Shown one piece after another: positions 21,110 through 27,404 of a DNA stretch of 31,570 bases. The notes under the pieces were generated by a model, which made no database searches, was not told the origin of the DNA, and saw only the letters and a program-made list of their open reading frames with translations. The DNA lies in IMG/VR virus record IMGVR_UViG_3300043444_000170, positions 1 through 31,570 of that record; one strand, 5' to 3'. The stretch comes from a virus. The translations under genes and the position numbers were made by a program. The first letter of the stretch is position 1, and each line of letters opens with the position of its first letter.

Positions 21110-21594
21110 GAAAGTATAGACTCCAACACGCCAACATTCAGGATTTGTTGCGGTTCACAAAACGCGATGCAAATGGCTGTTTCATATGGCAGAAAAACTT
21201 AGACAAAGATGGCTACCCCTATTTGTGGATTGACAGCCATTCAACACGCGCACATAGTTACGTATGCGCTCTCATAAATGGGCCACGGCCTGAAAAAGCT
21301 GTCACCTTACATTCTTGCGATAATCCTTCTTGCATTAACCCCGATCACCTTAGTTGGGGGTCGCAACGCCAAAACATTCTGGATAAATTCGCTCGTGGTC
21401 GCGCCAATCTGCCAACTGGCTCTAATCATGCCTCCGCAAAATTGACTGAACGGATTGTGTCACATATGCGTACGGCGCATTACGGTCAAGGTCAATCCAT
21501 AAATAGCCTGGCGAAACAGTATTGCGTCAGTTACGGTACAGCGTATGAGGCAGTTAAAGGTACTACGTGGAAAAATGTAGGTGGTCTACCGTAA
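21106..21594 (+). CDS. HNH endonuclease with C-terminal HTH (HNH_3 type)
   Basis: 162 aa. An N-terminal FIWQKNLDKDGYPYLWIDSH segment, then VTLHSCDNPSCINPDHLSWG with the HNH_3 pattern C-x4-C-x4-H, followed by NLPTGSNHASAKLT and a helix-turn-helix (INSLAKQYCVSYGTAYEAVK). It is typical of free-standing homing endonucleases. It is not homologous in overall architecture to the HNH at 7243 yet shares its leader. The gene is more A-rich than its neighbours. Its TAA stop forms the TAA of the TAAATT box before the next gene. Confidence 0.88.
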   Translation: MRKYRLQHANIQDLLRFTKRDANGCFIWQKNLDKDGYPYLWIDSHSTRAHSYVCALINGPRPEKAVTLHSCDNPSCINPDHLSWGSQRQNILDKFARGRANLPTGSNHASAKLTERIVSHMRTAHYGQGQSINSLAKQYCVSYGTAYEAVKGTTWKNVGGLP

Positions 21595-21603
21595 ATTGCA
21601 GTT
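21577..21603 (+). promoter_or_regulatory. Candidate leaderless promoter of the recombination operon
   Basis: TAAATT (21592-21597), including the HNH stop codon, then 6 nt and ATG 21604. No ribosome binding site. The upstream box is incomplete (GTAG at 21577-21580 instead of GTC[A/G]). Confidence 0.35.
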
Positions 21604-22482
21604 ATGGATTATTGGGAAAAAACCGAAACCGAAACTGCTGCTCTACTAGGCGTATTTGAGTCTGGCTCACCCGAATGGCACGAGGCCCGTAGTGGTCACA
21701 AAGTCACCGGATCAACTATTGGTGCGATATTGAATTGCAATCCGTGGGAAAGTGCCGTTACGCGCTTCTATAAGGCTGCAGGGCGTGTGTCTGACCATGT
21801 TGAACCGAATGTGTCTATGCGTATCGGGTCGCTGATTGAACAGCCGCTATTGGATTTGTTCCAGGAGCAGCATCCTGAACTTACCGTGTATAAAACAGGC
21901 ACTTGGGTTAGCAAAGCGAACCCGGCGTTTCTGGCTAATCCTGATGCGATCTTTGTTGACGGTGATGGTGTGCCGGGCATTATTGAGGTGAAGTTTGCGC
22001 GGTCGTATTGGTCTGACGGTGTACCGCTTCACTATCAACTTCAGTTGAACTGGTATTTGGGGTTGTTGGGGTTCACTAAGGGCCGGTTTGTGGCTTTGGC
22101 TGGTTCGACGTGGACTGACTTGCCGTACGAGTTTGACCAGTTTTTGTTTGATACGCAGGTGGCTGCTGCCGAGGACTTTTTGGAGCGGTTGGCTGAGGAT
22201 CGTGCGCCTGACTGGGATGGGGCAGCGAACACGTTAGAAACCGTACGCAAGTTGAATCCTGATATTGACGGTAGTGAGGTTGAGCTTGGCCCGTTGGCGG
22301 CCGAATACCTTGATTTGTGCCGTCAACAGTCTGAGATTGAATACGACTTGAACACGACTAAGTCGGAAATGCTTGCGTGGATGGGGTCGGCTAAGTATGG
22401 TTTGTATTCGGGGCAGCGTATTGTTGCCCGTCAAAGTAGGTCGGGCGGTACGCCTTACCTGGTGAATGTAAAGGAAAAGTAA
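21604..22482 (+). CDS. YqaJ-type recombination exonuclease (lambda Exo-like)
   Basis: 292 aa. PEWHEARSGHKVTGSTIGAI at the N-terminus, Asp114 in NPDAIFVD, Glu128 and Lys130 in GIIEVKFAR and QLQLNWYLG form the D-ExK-Q active site of YqaJ/lambda exonucleases. It would resect double-stranded ends to give single strands for annealing by the protein encoded at 22625. The C-terminal 80 residues (LAAEYLDLCRQQSEIEYDLN, TTKSEMLAWMG) are a helical extension common in this group. First gene of the recombination cluster. Confidence 0.92.
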   Translation: MDYWEKTETETAALLGVFESGSPEWHEARSGHKVTGSTIGAILNCNPWESAVTRFYKAAGRVSDHVEPNVSMRIGSLIEQPLLDLFQEQHPELTVYKTGTWVSKANPAFLANPDAIFVDGDGVPGIIEVKFARSYWSDGVPLHYQLQLNWYLGLLGFTKGRFVALAGSTWTDLPYEFDQFLFDTQVAAAEDFLERLAEDRAPDWDGAANTLETVRKLNPDIDGSEVELGPLAAEYLDLCRQQSEIEYDLNTTKSEMLAWMGSAKYGLYSGQRIVARQSRSGGTPYLVNVKEK

Positions 22483-22625
22483 TGGCTGATAAAGCACCGA
22501 ACATTTATGAAGTGGTGACGCGTCATAATCAGGCAATTGTTGATTTGGTTGAGGCGGTCAAGGCGTTGACGGGGATTCTTGAGGAACTGGTTGACGATGT
22601 GGCGAAGTTGAAGGGTGAAAAGTAA
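22482..22625 (+). CDS. 47-aa helical protein in the recombination operon
   Basis: ATG 22482 overlaps the exonuclease stop (TAATG), and its own stop overlaps the next start in the same way. The protein (MADKAPNIYEVVTRHNQAIV...) is one amphipathic helix, probably a coiled coil. It sits between exonuclease and annealing protein and may bridge or regulate them; unrecognised. Confidence 0.75.
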   Translation: MADKAPNIYEVVTRHNQAIVDLVEAVKALTGILEELVDDVAKLKGEK

Positions 22626-23140
22626 TGGCTAACTTTAATTTGGCAGATTACGAAACCGTAGAGGAACGTATTAAGCGTTTTTATACTGACCATCCTGACG
22701 GCCGTATCATTACCAAAAACATGACCACGCTACAGGATCGGCAAGCTGCGACTTGGGTTGTCAAAGCCACAATTTATTTCGATGAGGGTTCGTTGGCGGC
22801 ACGTCTACCAAAGGCTACAGGTTTAGCGTTTGAGGTTGATAGTGCGCGCGGCCCACAGGCAACGTCGGCTTTAGAGGTATGTGAGACGTCTGCGATTGGG
22901 CGTGCTTTGGCTAACGCCGGATATTCGGGCAATAAGCGCGCGTCACGTGAGGAAATGGAAAAAGTACAGCGTGGTATCACCCCTGTAAAGGCACGTGATT
23001 GGCAGCGTGAACTAACCGACCTGCTGTTTAATAAAGACGCTGACGGTATCCGTAAACTGTATGTGGCAGCCGTATCAGGCAAAGCTGATCCTGCCATGAT
23101 TGAAAAGATTAAAGATGCCGGAATTAAAATCACCAACTGA
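22625..23140 (+). CDS. Erf/Rad52-like single-strand annealing protein (probable)
   Basis: 171 aa. The core ALEVCETSAIGRALANAGYSG (about 80-100) is the hallmark of Erf/Sak3-type phage recombinases, preceded by DRQAATWVVKATIYFDEG and TGLAFEVDS. A C-terminal segment WQRELTDLLFNKDADGIRKL and AAVSGKADPAMIEKIKDAGI may contact partners. Next to an exonuclease this makes a two-gene recombination system able to circularise or concatenate phage DNA. It is short compared with some Erf proteins. Confidence 0.72.
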   Translation: MANFNLADYETVEERIKRFYTDHPDGRIITKNMTTLQDRQAATWVVKATIYFDEGSLAARLPKATGLAFEVDSARGPQATSALEVCETSAIGRALANAGYSGNKRASREEMEKVQRGITPVKARDWQRELTDLLFNKDADGIRKLYVAAVSGKADPAMIEKIKDAGIKITN

Positions 23141-23300
23141 ACGCGTTTTGTGGGCGGCCATCCAGGAGCAGTCTGAACTTATTTTGGAGTTGTGTGCTTG
23201 GGATGAAGATAAGTGGATGGTCAGCCGGGCTATTGACTGGCGTGACGGTTTGATTAGGAAACTTAATGGATGTGCTGACACCGGCGCAAGTGGTCGCTGA
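23115..23300 (+). CDS. 61-aa protein, unknown, overlapping the annealing gene
   Basis: ATG 23115 lies 26 nt before the end of the annealing protein gene. The protein (MPELKSPTERVLWAAIQEQS...) is acidic and Trp-rich with LILELCAWDEDKWMVSRAI. It overlaps the next gene by 35 nt. The overlap and intact frame suggest a translated gene, but the weak ribosome binding site makes it less certain. Confidence 0.6.
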   Translation: MPELKSPTERVLWAAIQEQSELILELCAWDEDKWMVSRAIDWRDGLIRKLNGCADTGASGR

Positions 23301-23604
23301 ACAGAATAGGTTGATGGCGGAAGCCCAGAAGGGTATTCAGGCTTTGTATAAAGCTGAAATTGCGGTGGCCGAGGCTGATTTGGCTTATGAACGTGAACTG
23401 GCTTTGTCGTTTGTGAATAGTGATGGGTCTGTGGCTGATCGTCAGGCGGTTGCTAAGTTGCAAGCTGGTGAAAAGAAGTTGGCTTTGGATTTTGCTAAGG
23501 CTGAGTTGAATCGTGTGAAGGCTAAACTGCGTGCTAATGATTCGGCGCAGGTTGCTGTTTCGGTTATTGCCCGTCAGGTTGAAAATGAGTTTCGTCGTGG
23601 ATAA
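23266..23604 (+). CDS. Helical coiled-coil protein of the recombination cluster
   Basis: 112 aa, TAGGA before the ATG. Almost wholly helical with Ala, Glu, Leu and Lys (EQNRLMAEAQKGIQALYKAE, AYERELALSFVNSDGSVADR). Similar proteins are common beside phage annealing genes; the specific function is unknown. It overlaps the HNH gene by 20 nt. Confidence 0.7.
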   Translation: MDVLTPAQVVAEQNRLMAEAQKGIQALYKAEIAVAEADLAYERELALSFVNSDGSVADRQAVAKLQAGEKKLALDFAKAELNRVKAKLRANDSAQVAVSVIARQVENEFRRG

Positions 23605-23932
23605 GAAAAGTTTGAAGAAGTTGTTTGCGCGTGATGCTGGTTGCTGGCATTGTGGGGTCAATGATGAAACGCTTGTGCCCCACCATCGTTTGAATCGGGG
23701 TATGGGCGGTAGCCCTAGTCGTGACACGTTGGCGAATGTGATTTTGATTTGTAGCCGCTATAACGGGCAGGTTGAGGATTCTAGTTTTTGGGCGGATCGT
23801 GCTAGGTTGCATGGCCACAAGCTGCGTATGGGTGCTGACCCGGCTAGCGTGCCGGTGTTCAACGTGCCTGAACAAACCTGGTATGTTATTGACGATGCTG
23901 GCGGTAAGAAGCCGGTGACACACTTAGAGTAA
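23585..23932 (+). CDS. HNH endonuclease of the recombination module
   Basis: 115 aa from ATG 23585. The zinc-type CWHC (about 18-21), LVPHHRLNRGMGGSPSRDTL and NVILICSRYNGQVED give an HNH core. It is compact, in the same strand and operon as the recombination genes, and lacks the special leader seen on the two selfish HNH genes, so it is more likely part of the phage's recombination/repair apparatus. Stop at 23932, followed by the hairpin-rich spacer. Confidence 0.82.
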   Translation: MSFVVDKKSLKKLFARDAGCWHCGVNDETLVPHHRLNRGMGGSPSRDTLANVILICSRYNGQVEDSSFWADRARLHGHKLRMGADPASVPVFNVPEQTWYVIDDAGGKKPVTHLE

Positions 23933-23939
23933 AATAGAC

Positions 23940-24034
23940 GTAGGCCGCAGGTCACACAAACCCACGGCCTACTAAACCAATAACCGAACTATTGGCAAGA
24001 CCAGTTTACTGGATACTGCCGAAGATAGGCAGTA
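23940..24034 (+). repeat. Cluster of four inverted repeats before the initiator gene
   Basis: GTAGGCCG/CGGCCTAC (23940-23972, 8-bp arms), CCAATA/TATTGG (23977-23995), CCAGT/ACTGG (24001-24012) and TACTGCC/GGCAGTA (24014-24034). All arms are perfect. None is followed by a T-tract. The last one contains the AGG that would serve as ribosome binding site of the initiator gene (ATG 24038), so folding would block translation. They could be operators, origin elements or translational control. Confidence 0.75.
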
Positions 24035-24037
24035 AAA

Positions 24038-24796
24038 ATGAGCATTGTTCGCAAACATCGACCAGCAGCCGATAACTACACCGTTATTTCTAACGCCTGG
24101 GTACGCGACGAAAACCTAAGTTACCAAGCCATTGGGCTTCTGACGCAACTTATGAGCCACCGCGAGGGCTGGCAAGTTTCCATTCGATCACTAGCTGGCA
24201 AACATCGTGCCGGCCGTGACGCTATCCGCTCCATCGTGGCCGAACTAGAAGCAGCCGGTTATCTGGTACGCGCACAGCCACGAGATGCCGCTACACAGCG
24301 TTTCAGCGAAGCCCTATGGGAAACACGTGAACCCGAATCTCAGCCAGTTGTTGAGCCGTCTACGGGTGAGCCGCGTACGGCTGAGCCGACCACGGCTAGC
24401 CCAACCACAAAGAAGAACAATCTAAAAGAAGAACAATTAGAAAAAGACCAGTGTAAGAACTCTAGTGCGATTTCACAGCCAGATTTGTTCGATGAATTTT
24501 GGGCAGCGTATCCTCGCAAGGAGGATAAGAAGCCGGCACAGCGCGTATTTGAACGGTTGCCGTATGAAGATCAGGTGGCTGCCGTCGCTGGGGCTAAACG
24601 TTATGCGGCTGACCCTAATTTGCCTACGTCGAAATTTCAGAAGCTTGCTAAAACGTGGTTAAACGCCGAATCGTGGAATAATCCGCCGTTACCTGAACGA
24701 CCTAAGTCTGCTGATGAAAAGTTGGCTGATCGTGAACGCGAGAACGCTGAACGTCGCGCACGCTACGCACTAGAAGAAGGGCTAACAAATGAATAA
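24038..24796 (+). CDS. Replication initiator (lambda O-like) with winged helix
   Basis: 252 aa. Residues 1-95 form a winged-helix domain (WVRDENLSYQAIGLLTQLMS, WQVSIRSLAGKHRAGRDAIR) as in phage initiators. Residues 106-125 are a Pro/Thr linker of pentapeptide repeats EPSTG, EPRTA, EPTTA, SPTTK, encoded by 15-bp DNA iterons. The C-terminal domain (FDEFWAAYPRKEDKKPAQRV, KFQKLAKTWLNAESWNN) is shared by many phage replication proteins. It would bind the iterons inside its own gene and recruit the helicase loader encoded next, with which it overlaps by 8 nt. Confidence 0.82.
   Translation: MSIVRKHRPAADNYTVISNAWVRDENLSYQAIGLLTQLMSHREGWQVSIRSLAGKHRAGRDAIRSIVAELEAAGYLVRAQPRDAATQRFSEALWETREPESQPVVEPSTGEPRTAEPTTASPTTKKNNLKEEQLEKDQCKNSSAISQPDLFDEFWAAYPRKEDKKPAQRVFERLPYEDQVAAVAGAKRYAADPNLPTSKFQKLAKTWLNAESWNNPPLPERPKSADEKLADRERENAERRARYALEEGLTNE
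24353..24397 (+). repeat. Three 15-bp dyad iterons, probable replication origin
   Basis: GAGCCGTCTACGGGT, GAGCCGCGTACGGCT and GAGCCGACCACGGCT run head to tail at 24353, 24368 and 24383. Units 2 and 3 contain a perfect dyad AGCCG-N4-CGGCT; unit 1 has one change in it. A degenerate fourth unit (AGCC-CAACCAC) follows. Lambda's origin likewise lies within the O gene as dyad iterons followed by an A/T-rich stretch. Confidence 0.72.
24398..24450 (+). other. A-rich candidate unwinding element beside the iterons
   Basis: Directly after the iterons the strand becomes strongly A-rich. It contains a perfect 13-bp direct repeat AAAGAAGAACAAT at 24409-24421 and 24425-24437 (16-bp period). Placement and asymmetry fit a DNA unwinding element. 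In protein it encodes only a charged, low-complexity linker. Confidence 0.6.
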
Positions 24797-25235
24797 AGCT
24801 GAGATTTCGCTGCTGCTGGAATACGCGCAAAACTTTGATAACCGGAAGATTACTGACGGTATGGTTATCGCCTGGCAGGAAGTTTTAGGCGGTGTACCGT
24901 TTGAGATTGCCCGTGAATCGGTTGTGAAAGCGTTTCAGGCTGACGATGTGAAGTGGCTAGAACCGAAACACGTGTTCAGGTATGCGCGCCCGGCTATGGA
25001 TCGTGCCAAAGCCCTCGCACAGTCAGAAGCCGAAGCTGAAGAATCACGCCGCAACAAGGAAGCATCAACACCACCGCCACTATGCAACCACGGTAAACGC
25101 CTCGTAGACTGTGGGCCATGCTGTAAATGGTTCGCTAAGAACCACGAAACACACCCCGTCACCGATATTCGTATGTGCCAAAAATGTTTAGATGTGATGC
25201 GAAACAAAAAAATTCCTGTCACTAACCGCCCATAG
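24789..25235 (+). CDS. Helicase loader-like replication protein (lambda P-like position)
   Basis: 148 aa. The N-terminal ISLLLEYAQNFDNRKITDGM and WQEVLGGVPFEIARESVVKA, with KWLEPKHVFRYARPAM, form a helical domain common to phage loader/replisome-organiser proteins. The C-terminus carries two cysteine pairs: CNHGKRLVDCGPCCKW and MCQKCLDVM, probably one zinc finger. It overlaps the initiator gene by 8 nt, giving the O-P order. With no phage helicase in the genome it probably delivers the host helicase. Its TAG stop is part of the TAGGCT box of the next gene. Confidence 0.72.
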   Translation: MNKAEISLLLEYAQNFDNRKITDGMVIAWQEVLGGVPFEIARESVVKAFQADDVKWLEPKHVFRYARPAMDRAKALAQSEAEAEESRRNKEASTPPPLCNHGKRLVDCGPCCKWFAKNHETHPVTDIRMCQKCLDVMRNKKIPVTNRP

Positions 25236-25245
25236 GCTAGATGAT
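25218..25245 (+). promoter_or_regulatory. Candidate leaderless promoter
   Basis: GTCA (25218-25221), 11 nt, TAGGCT (25233-25238, containing the upstream stop codon), 7 nt, GTG 25246. No ribosome binding site before the GTG. Confidence 0.5.
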
Positions 25246-25503
25246 GTGCAAAAGATTATTTGTGAACGATGCGGCTACGTGTGGTATCAGCAGCGCGCAC
25301 GTGAAATCTATTGCCAGTCGTGCCGGGCTAAACCAGCTAAAACGATCCGTGACGGATTTATTACCCCGTGTTTGCCGTGGCATGGCCCATTTGATGAACT
25401 TGACCGGCCTATCAACGGTAACGCTTTGCTTTATCCTGGTGTTCGTATGTGCCGTAATAGTGATTGTGTAGAACCGACCCATATTGTCGGTGCAGAAAGG
25501 TAG
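25246..25503 (+). CDS. Small zinc protein with degenerate HNH_3-like half
   Basis: 85 aa. A rubredoxin-like pair CERC (6-9) and CQSC (23-26) begins the protein. The second half (CLPWHGPFDELDRPINGNAL, then YPGVRMCRNSDCVEPTHIVG) has the C-x4-C-x4-H spacing of the HNH gene at 21106 (CDNPSCINPDH). The N-terminal half of the protein at 29018 has the same order of parts. Catalytic competence is doubtful. A DNA-binding or nuclease-derived role is inferred. Stop TAG overlaps the next promoter box. Confidence 0.7.
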   Translation: MQKIICERCGYVWYQQRAREIYCQSCRAKPAKTIRDGFITPCLPWHGPFDELDRPINGNALLYPGVRMCRNSDCVEPTHIVGAER

Positions 25504-25512
25504 AGTACGTGT
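25486..25512 (+). promoter_or_regulatory. Candidate leaderless promoter of the SSB gene
   Basis: GTCG (25486-25489), 11 nt, TAGAGT (25501-25506, starting with the upstream stop codon), 6 nt, ATG 25513. No ribosome binding site. Confidence 0.5.
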
Positions 25513-25863
25513 ATGGCTATTAACGTTGAATTTACGGGTTATGTTCAGGAAACAAAGGTTTTCTCGTGGGGTGTTATCGCTAAGGTGACACACAACCAGG
25601 TTAAGAAGGGTGCTGACGGCAACTGGGAAACGGTCGGCTATGACCGATTTGATGTGATTTTGCCGGATGGTGTGACTGTTCAGGCTAAGGATCGTGTAAC
25701 GGTTGTTGGTCGTTTGAAGTCGAAGGAGTTTGACCGCAAGGATGGCAGCAAGGGCATGAGCCTTGAAGTTAAGGGCCTGAAGGTTGAACTAGCTTCTAAC
25801 ACACGTAACGAAACTCAGGCGTACAACATGGAACGCGCCGCAGATGTTGAACTGCCATTCTGA
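25513..25863 (+). CDS. Single-stranded DNA-binding protein-like (OB fold)
   Basis: 116 aa. Alternating beta strands (VEFTGYVQETKVFSWGVIAK, YDRFDVILPDGVTVQAKDRV, TVVGRLKSKEFDRKDGSKG) resemble an OB-fold; the acidic-hydrophobic end ADVELPF recalls the C-terminal tip by which SSBs bind partners. It lies between replication and resolvase genes. It is shorter and more diverged than bacterial SSB. It overlaps the resolvase by 20 nt. Confidence 0.72.
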   Translation: MAINVEFTGYVQETKVFSWGVIAKVTHNQVKKGADGNWETVGYDRFDVILPDGVTVQAKDRVTVVGRLKSKEFDRKDGSKGMSLEVKGLKVELASNTRNETQAYNMERAADVELPF

Positions 25864-26278
25864 TCTAACTTTTTTTGTTGGCGGCACGCCTATCCCACAA
25901 GGGTCTAAAAGGGCTTTTGTTCGGGGTGGGCGTGTTTCGCTTGTGGAGGCTAACCCTAAACTGCCTGTGTGGCGTGCGGCCGTGAAGTTGGCGTGTCAAC
26001 AGGCGATGTTGGATGTTCAAGCGTCACCTGGTCAAGATGTGCCGTTTGTGGTTGAGCTTGATTTTGTGTTGCCGCGCCCTAAAACGGTGAAGCGTGCTGT
26101 GCCGTCGGTGAAACCTGACGTAGACAAACTGATTCGCGCCGTATTGGATTCTGTGACTCACGCCGGGTTTTGGACTGGTGATGAACTGGTGGTGGAGGTT
26201 ACGGCTAAGAAACGGTATGCGCCTACCGAATACGATGTGGGTGCGTGGATCAGGTTGCGACACGCCGAAAACAAATAG
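25844..26278 (+). CDS. rusA: RusA-type Holliday junction resolvase
   Basis: 144 aa. FVGGTPIPQGSKRAFVRGG is the typical RusA N-terminus, and VKPDVDKLIRAVLDSVTHAG followed by FWTGDELVVEVTAKKRY carries the catalytic aspartates. It resolves branched recombination and replication intermediates before packaging. The start at ATG 25844 overlaps the SSB gene; later in-frame starts are possible because the family usually starts near the FFVGGTP strand. Confidence 0.9.
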   Translation: MLNCHSDLTFFVGGTPIPQGSKRAFVRGGRVSLVEANPKLPVWRAAVKLACQQAMLDVQASPGQDVPFVVELDFVLPRPKTVKRAVPSVKPDVDKLIRAVLDSVTHAGFWTGDELVVEVTAKKRYAPTEYDVGAWIRLRHAENK

Positions 26279-26283
26279 TTGCG

Positions 26284-26319
26284 TTGACTTGACCTTATGT
26301 GTCACTATAGACACATACC
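26284..26319 (+). promoter_or_regulatory. Promoter with palindromic operator
   Basis: TTGACT (26284-26289) and an overlapping TTGACC (26289-26294) are followed by TATAGA (26306-26311; 16-nt spacer) or CATACC (26314-26319; 19-nt spacer from TTGACC). A perfect 8-bp inverted repeat TATGTGTC-ACTATA-GACACATA spans 26296-26317 over the -10. A repressor dimer bound here would block the promoter. A small ACCAG/CTGGT inverted repeat follows (about 26317-26333). Confidence 0.65.
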
Positions 26320-26347
26320 AGCAAACGACTGGTCAAAGGGAAAGGGA

Positions 26348-26530
26348 ATGAAGATGCGTGACTTCTTCAAAGTTGTAGCATTTTTCGCAGTCCTATTCGG
26401 TGTCATGTGTCTGCCTGATCTGGCAGTCAAGTATCTACCTGAATGGGTTTTGTTTGTAATGATGGCTGGCACGTTTACCGGGCTTATCGCTGCTTTGGTT
26501 TGGGTGGTGAAGCAGATTGCTCAGGACTAA
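26348..26530 (+). CDS. 60-aa membrane protein, unknown
   Basis: ATG 26348 preceded by AAAGGGAAAGGGA. Two hydrophobic segments: FFKVVAFFAVLFGVMCLPDL and WVLFVMMAGTFTGLIAALVW, with short charged ends. It is expressed from the palindrome-bearing promoter, away from the lysis genes, so an envelope role in early infection (exclusion, host membrane modification) is more plausible than lysis; this is inference. Confidence 0.75.
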   Translation: MKMRDFFKVVAFFAVLFGVMCLPDLAVKYLPEWVLFVMMAGTFTGLIAALVWVVKQIAQD

Positions 26531-26729
26531 ACGGCAGGAAACTGAACGCCTGGTGGCGGCTGCTCGTGAACGCAAATCGGAATACATGAAGGTTATTGCT
26601 TCGGGTAAGACGGCCACGATTATTTCGGCGGCTCACGCCTACCACGATGCGTTTGACGATTTGAAAGCGCACACGCGTTGGTCGTTGTCTAAGTTGTTTG
26701 ATGTTGTGAACGAAGGGGCTGATTTCTAA
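26517..26729 (+). CDS. 70-aa charged helical protein
   Basis: TTG 26517 within the end of the membrane protein gene; GTG 26553 is an alternative start. Highly charged helix (ETERLVAAARERKSEYMKVI) followed by SAAHAYHDAFDDLKAHTRWS. It ends in a TAATG overlap with the next gene. Family not recognised. Confidence 0.65.
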   Translation: MLRTKRQETERLVAAARERKSEYMKVIASGKTATIISAAHAYHDAFDDLKAHTRWSLSKLFDVVNEGADF

Positions 26730-27037
26730 TGGGTTGGTTTAAGGCTAGGGCGCGTAAGAGCGATCCGGTTACGTCGGTTGAAGCTGCCGCGTCGGTGAAG
26801 AACATAACTGCTACGCAGGAGCGTGTGCTTTTTATTTTGTCTACGTTTGGCCCGGCGAATGATGAAGCGATTTTGGCTGAGTGGAACATGATGGGGCTGC
26901 CTGTTATTTCTGCTTCGGGGTTGCGTTCGCGTCGTAAAGAGCTGGTTTATGTTGGGCTGGTTGAGGATTCTGGGGCGCGTGTCAAGATGGCTTCTGGCCG
27001 TAATTCAATTGTTTGGCAAGTCAAGAAAGGCAAGTAA
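26729..27037 (+). CDS. Winged helix-turn-helix protein
   Basis: 102 aa. SDPVTSVEAAASVKNITATQ, VLFILSTFGPANDEAILAEW and ISASGLRSRRKELVYVGLVE form a winged helix, with a beta wing at the C-terminus (MASGRNSIVWQV). Such proteins are common in actinophage early regions and are presumed DNA binders. It could be the factor acting at the upstream palindrome, but nothing in the sequence proves this. Confidence 0.75.
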   Translation: MGWFKARARKSDPVTSVEAAASVKNITATQERVLFILSTFGPANDEAILAEWNMMGLPVISASGLRSRRKELVYVGLVEDSGARVKMASGRNSIVWQVKKGK

Positions 27038-27217
27038 ATGAGTAATACACCTATTTGGGATGAAACCAGCACAAACCTGCTACTGCTACAAAAGTCTGCT
27101 TATGAGCGTGGCCGTATCGAAACCCGGTTGGCTATCGTCGACAAGCTAAAGGCTGCCACTAAGAAGCCGCCTGTTTATATTGTCAAACTGATCAAGGAAC
27201 TAGAGTCAAATGCCTAG
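27038..27217 (+). CDS. 59-aa helical protein, recurring small family
   Basis: Runs ATG 27038 to TAG 27217. The central YERGRIETRLAIVDKLKAA and the end YIVKLIKELESNA match the pattern of the small proteins at 29560 and 29769 (Arg-rich start of a helix ending in a Leu-rich stretch, then a second helix L/I-IK-E). It overlaps the next gene by 8 nt. Confidence 0.7.
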   Translation: MSNTPIWDETSTNLLLLQKSAYERGRIETRLAIVDKLKAATKKPPVYIVKLIKELESNA

Positions 27218-27404
27218 CCAGGATGTTGAGAAGTGGGCGGAACAAACCGAAAAGCTGGTCGTTGACGCTTTCCACCGCGGTATCGCGCTCGGCCGTCAAA
27301 TGGCTGAACTGCGCCCAAAGGTTGTTATTGACGAACTGAAGGCACAACTGCCGGCAGAAAACCACGTGTTCCTAGACACGATACTGAAAAGGTTACAGGC
27401 ATGA
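27210..27404 (+). CDS. 64-aa helical protein
   Basis: ATG 27210 overlaps the previous gene. AFHRGIALGRQMAELRPKVV and FLDTILKRLQ form two helices, loosely like the neighbouring small-protein family. Overlap with the next gene is 4 nt (ATGA). Confidence 0.68.
   Translation: MPSQDVEKWAEQTEKLVVDAFHRGIALGRQMAELRPKVVIDELKAQLPAENHVFLDTILKRLQA

Noticed and set aside
24353-24397. 15-bp repeats as a CRISPR array or simple protein repeat only
   Set aside because: No spacers separate the units. A purely protein-level repeat does not explain the internal DNA dyads and the adjacent duplicated 13-mer, though it remains the main alternative.
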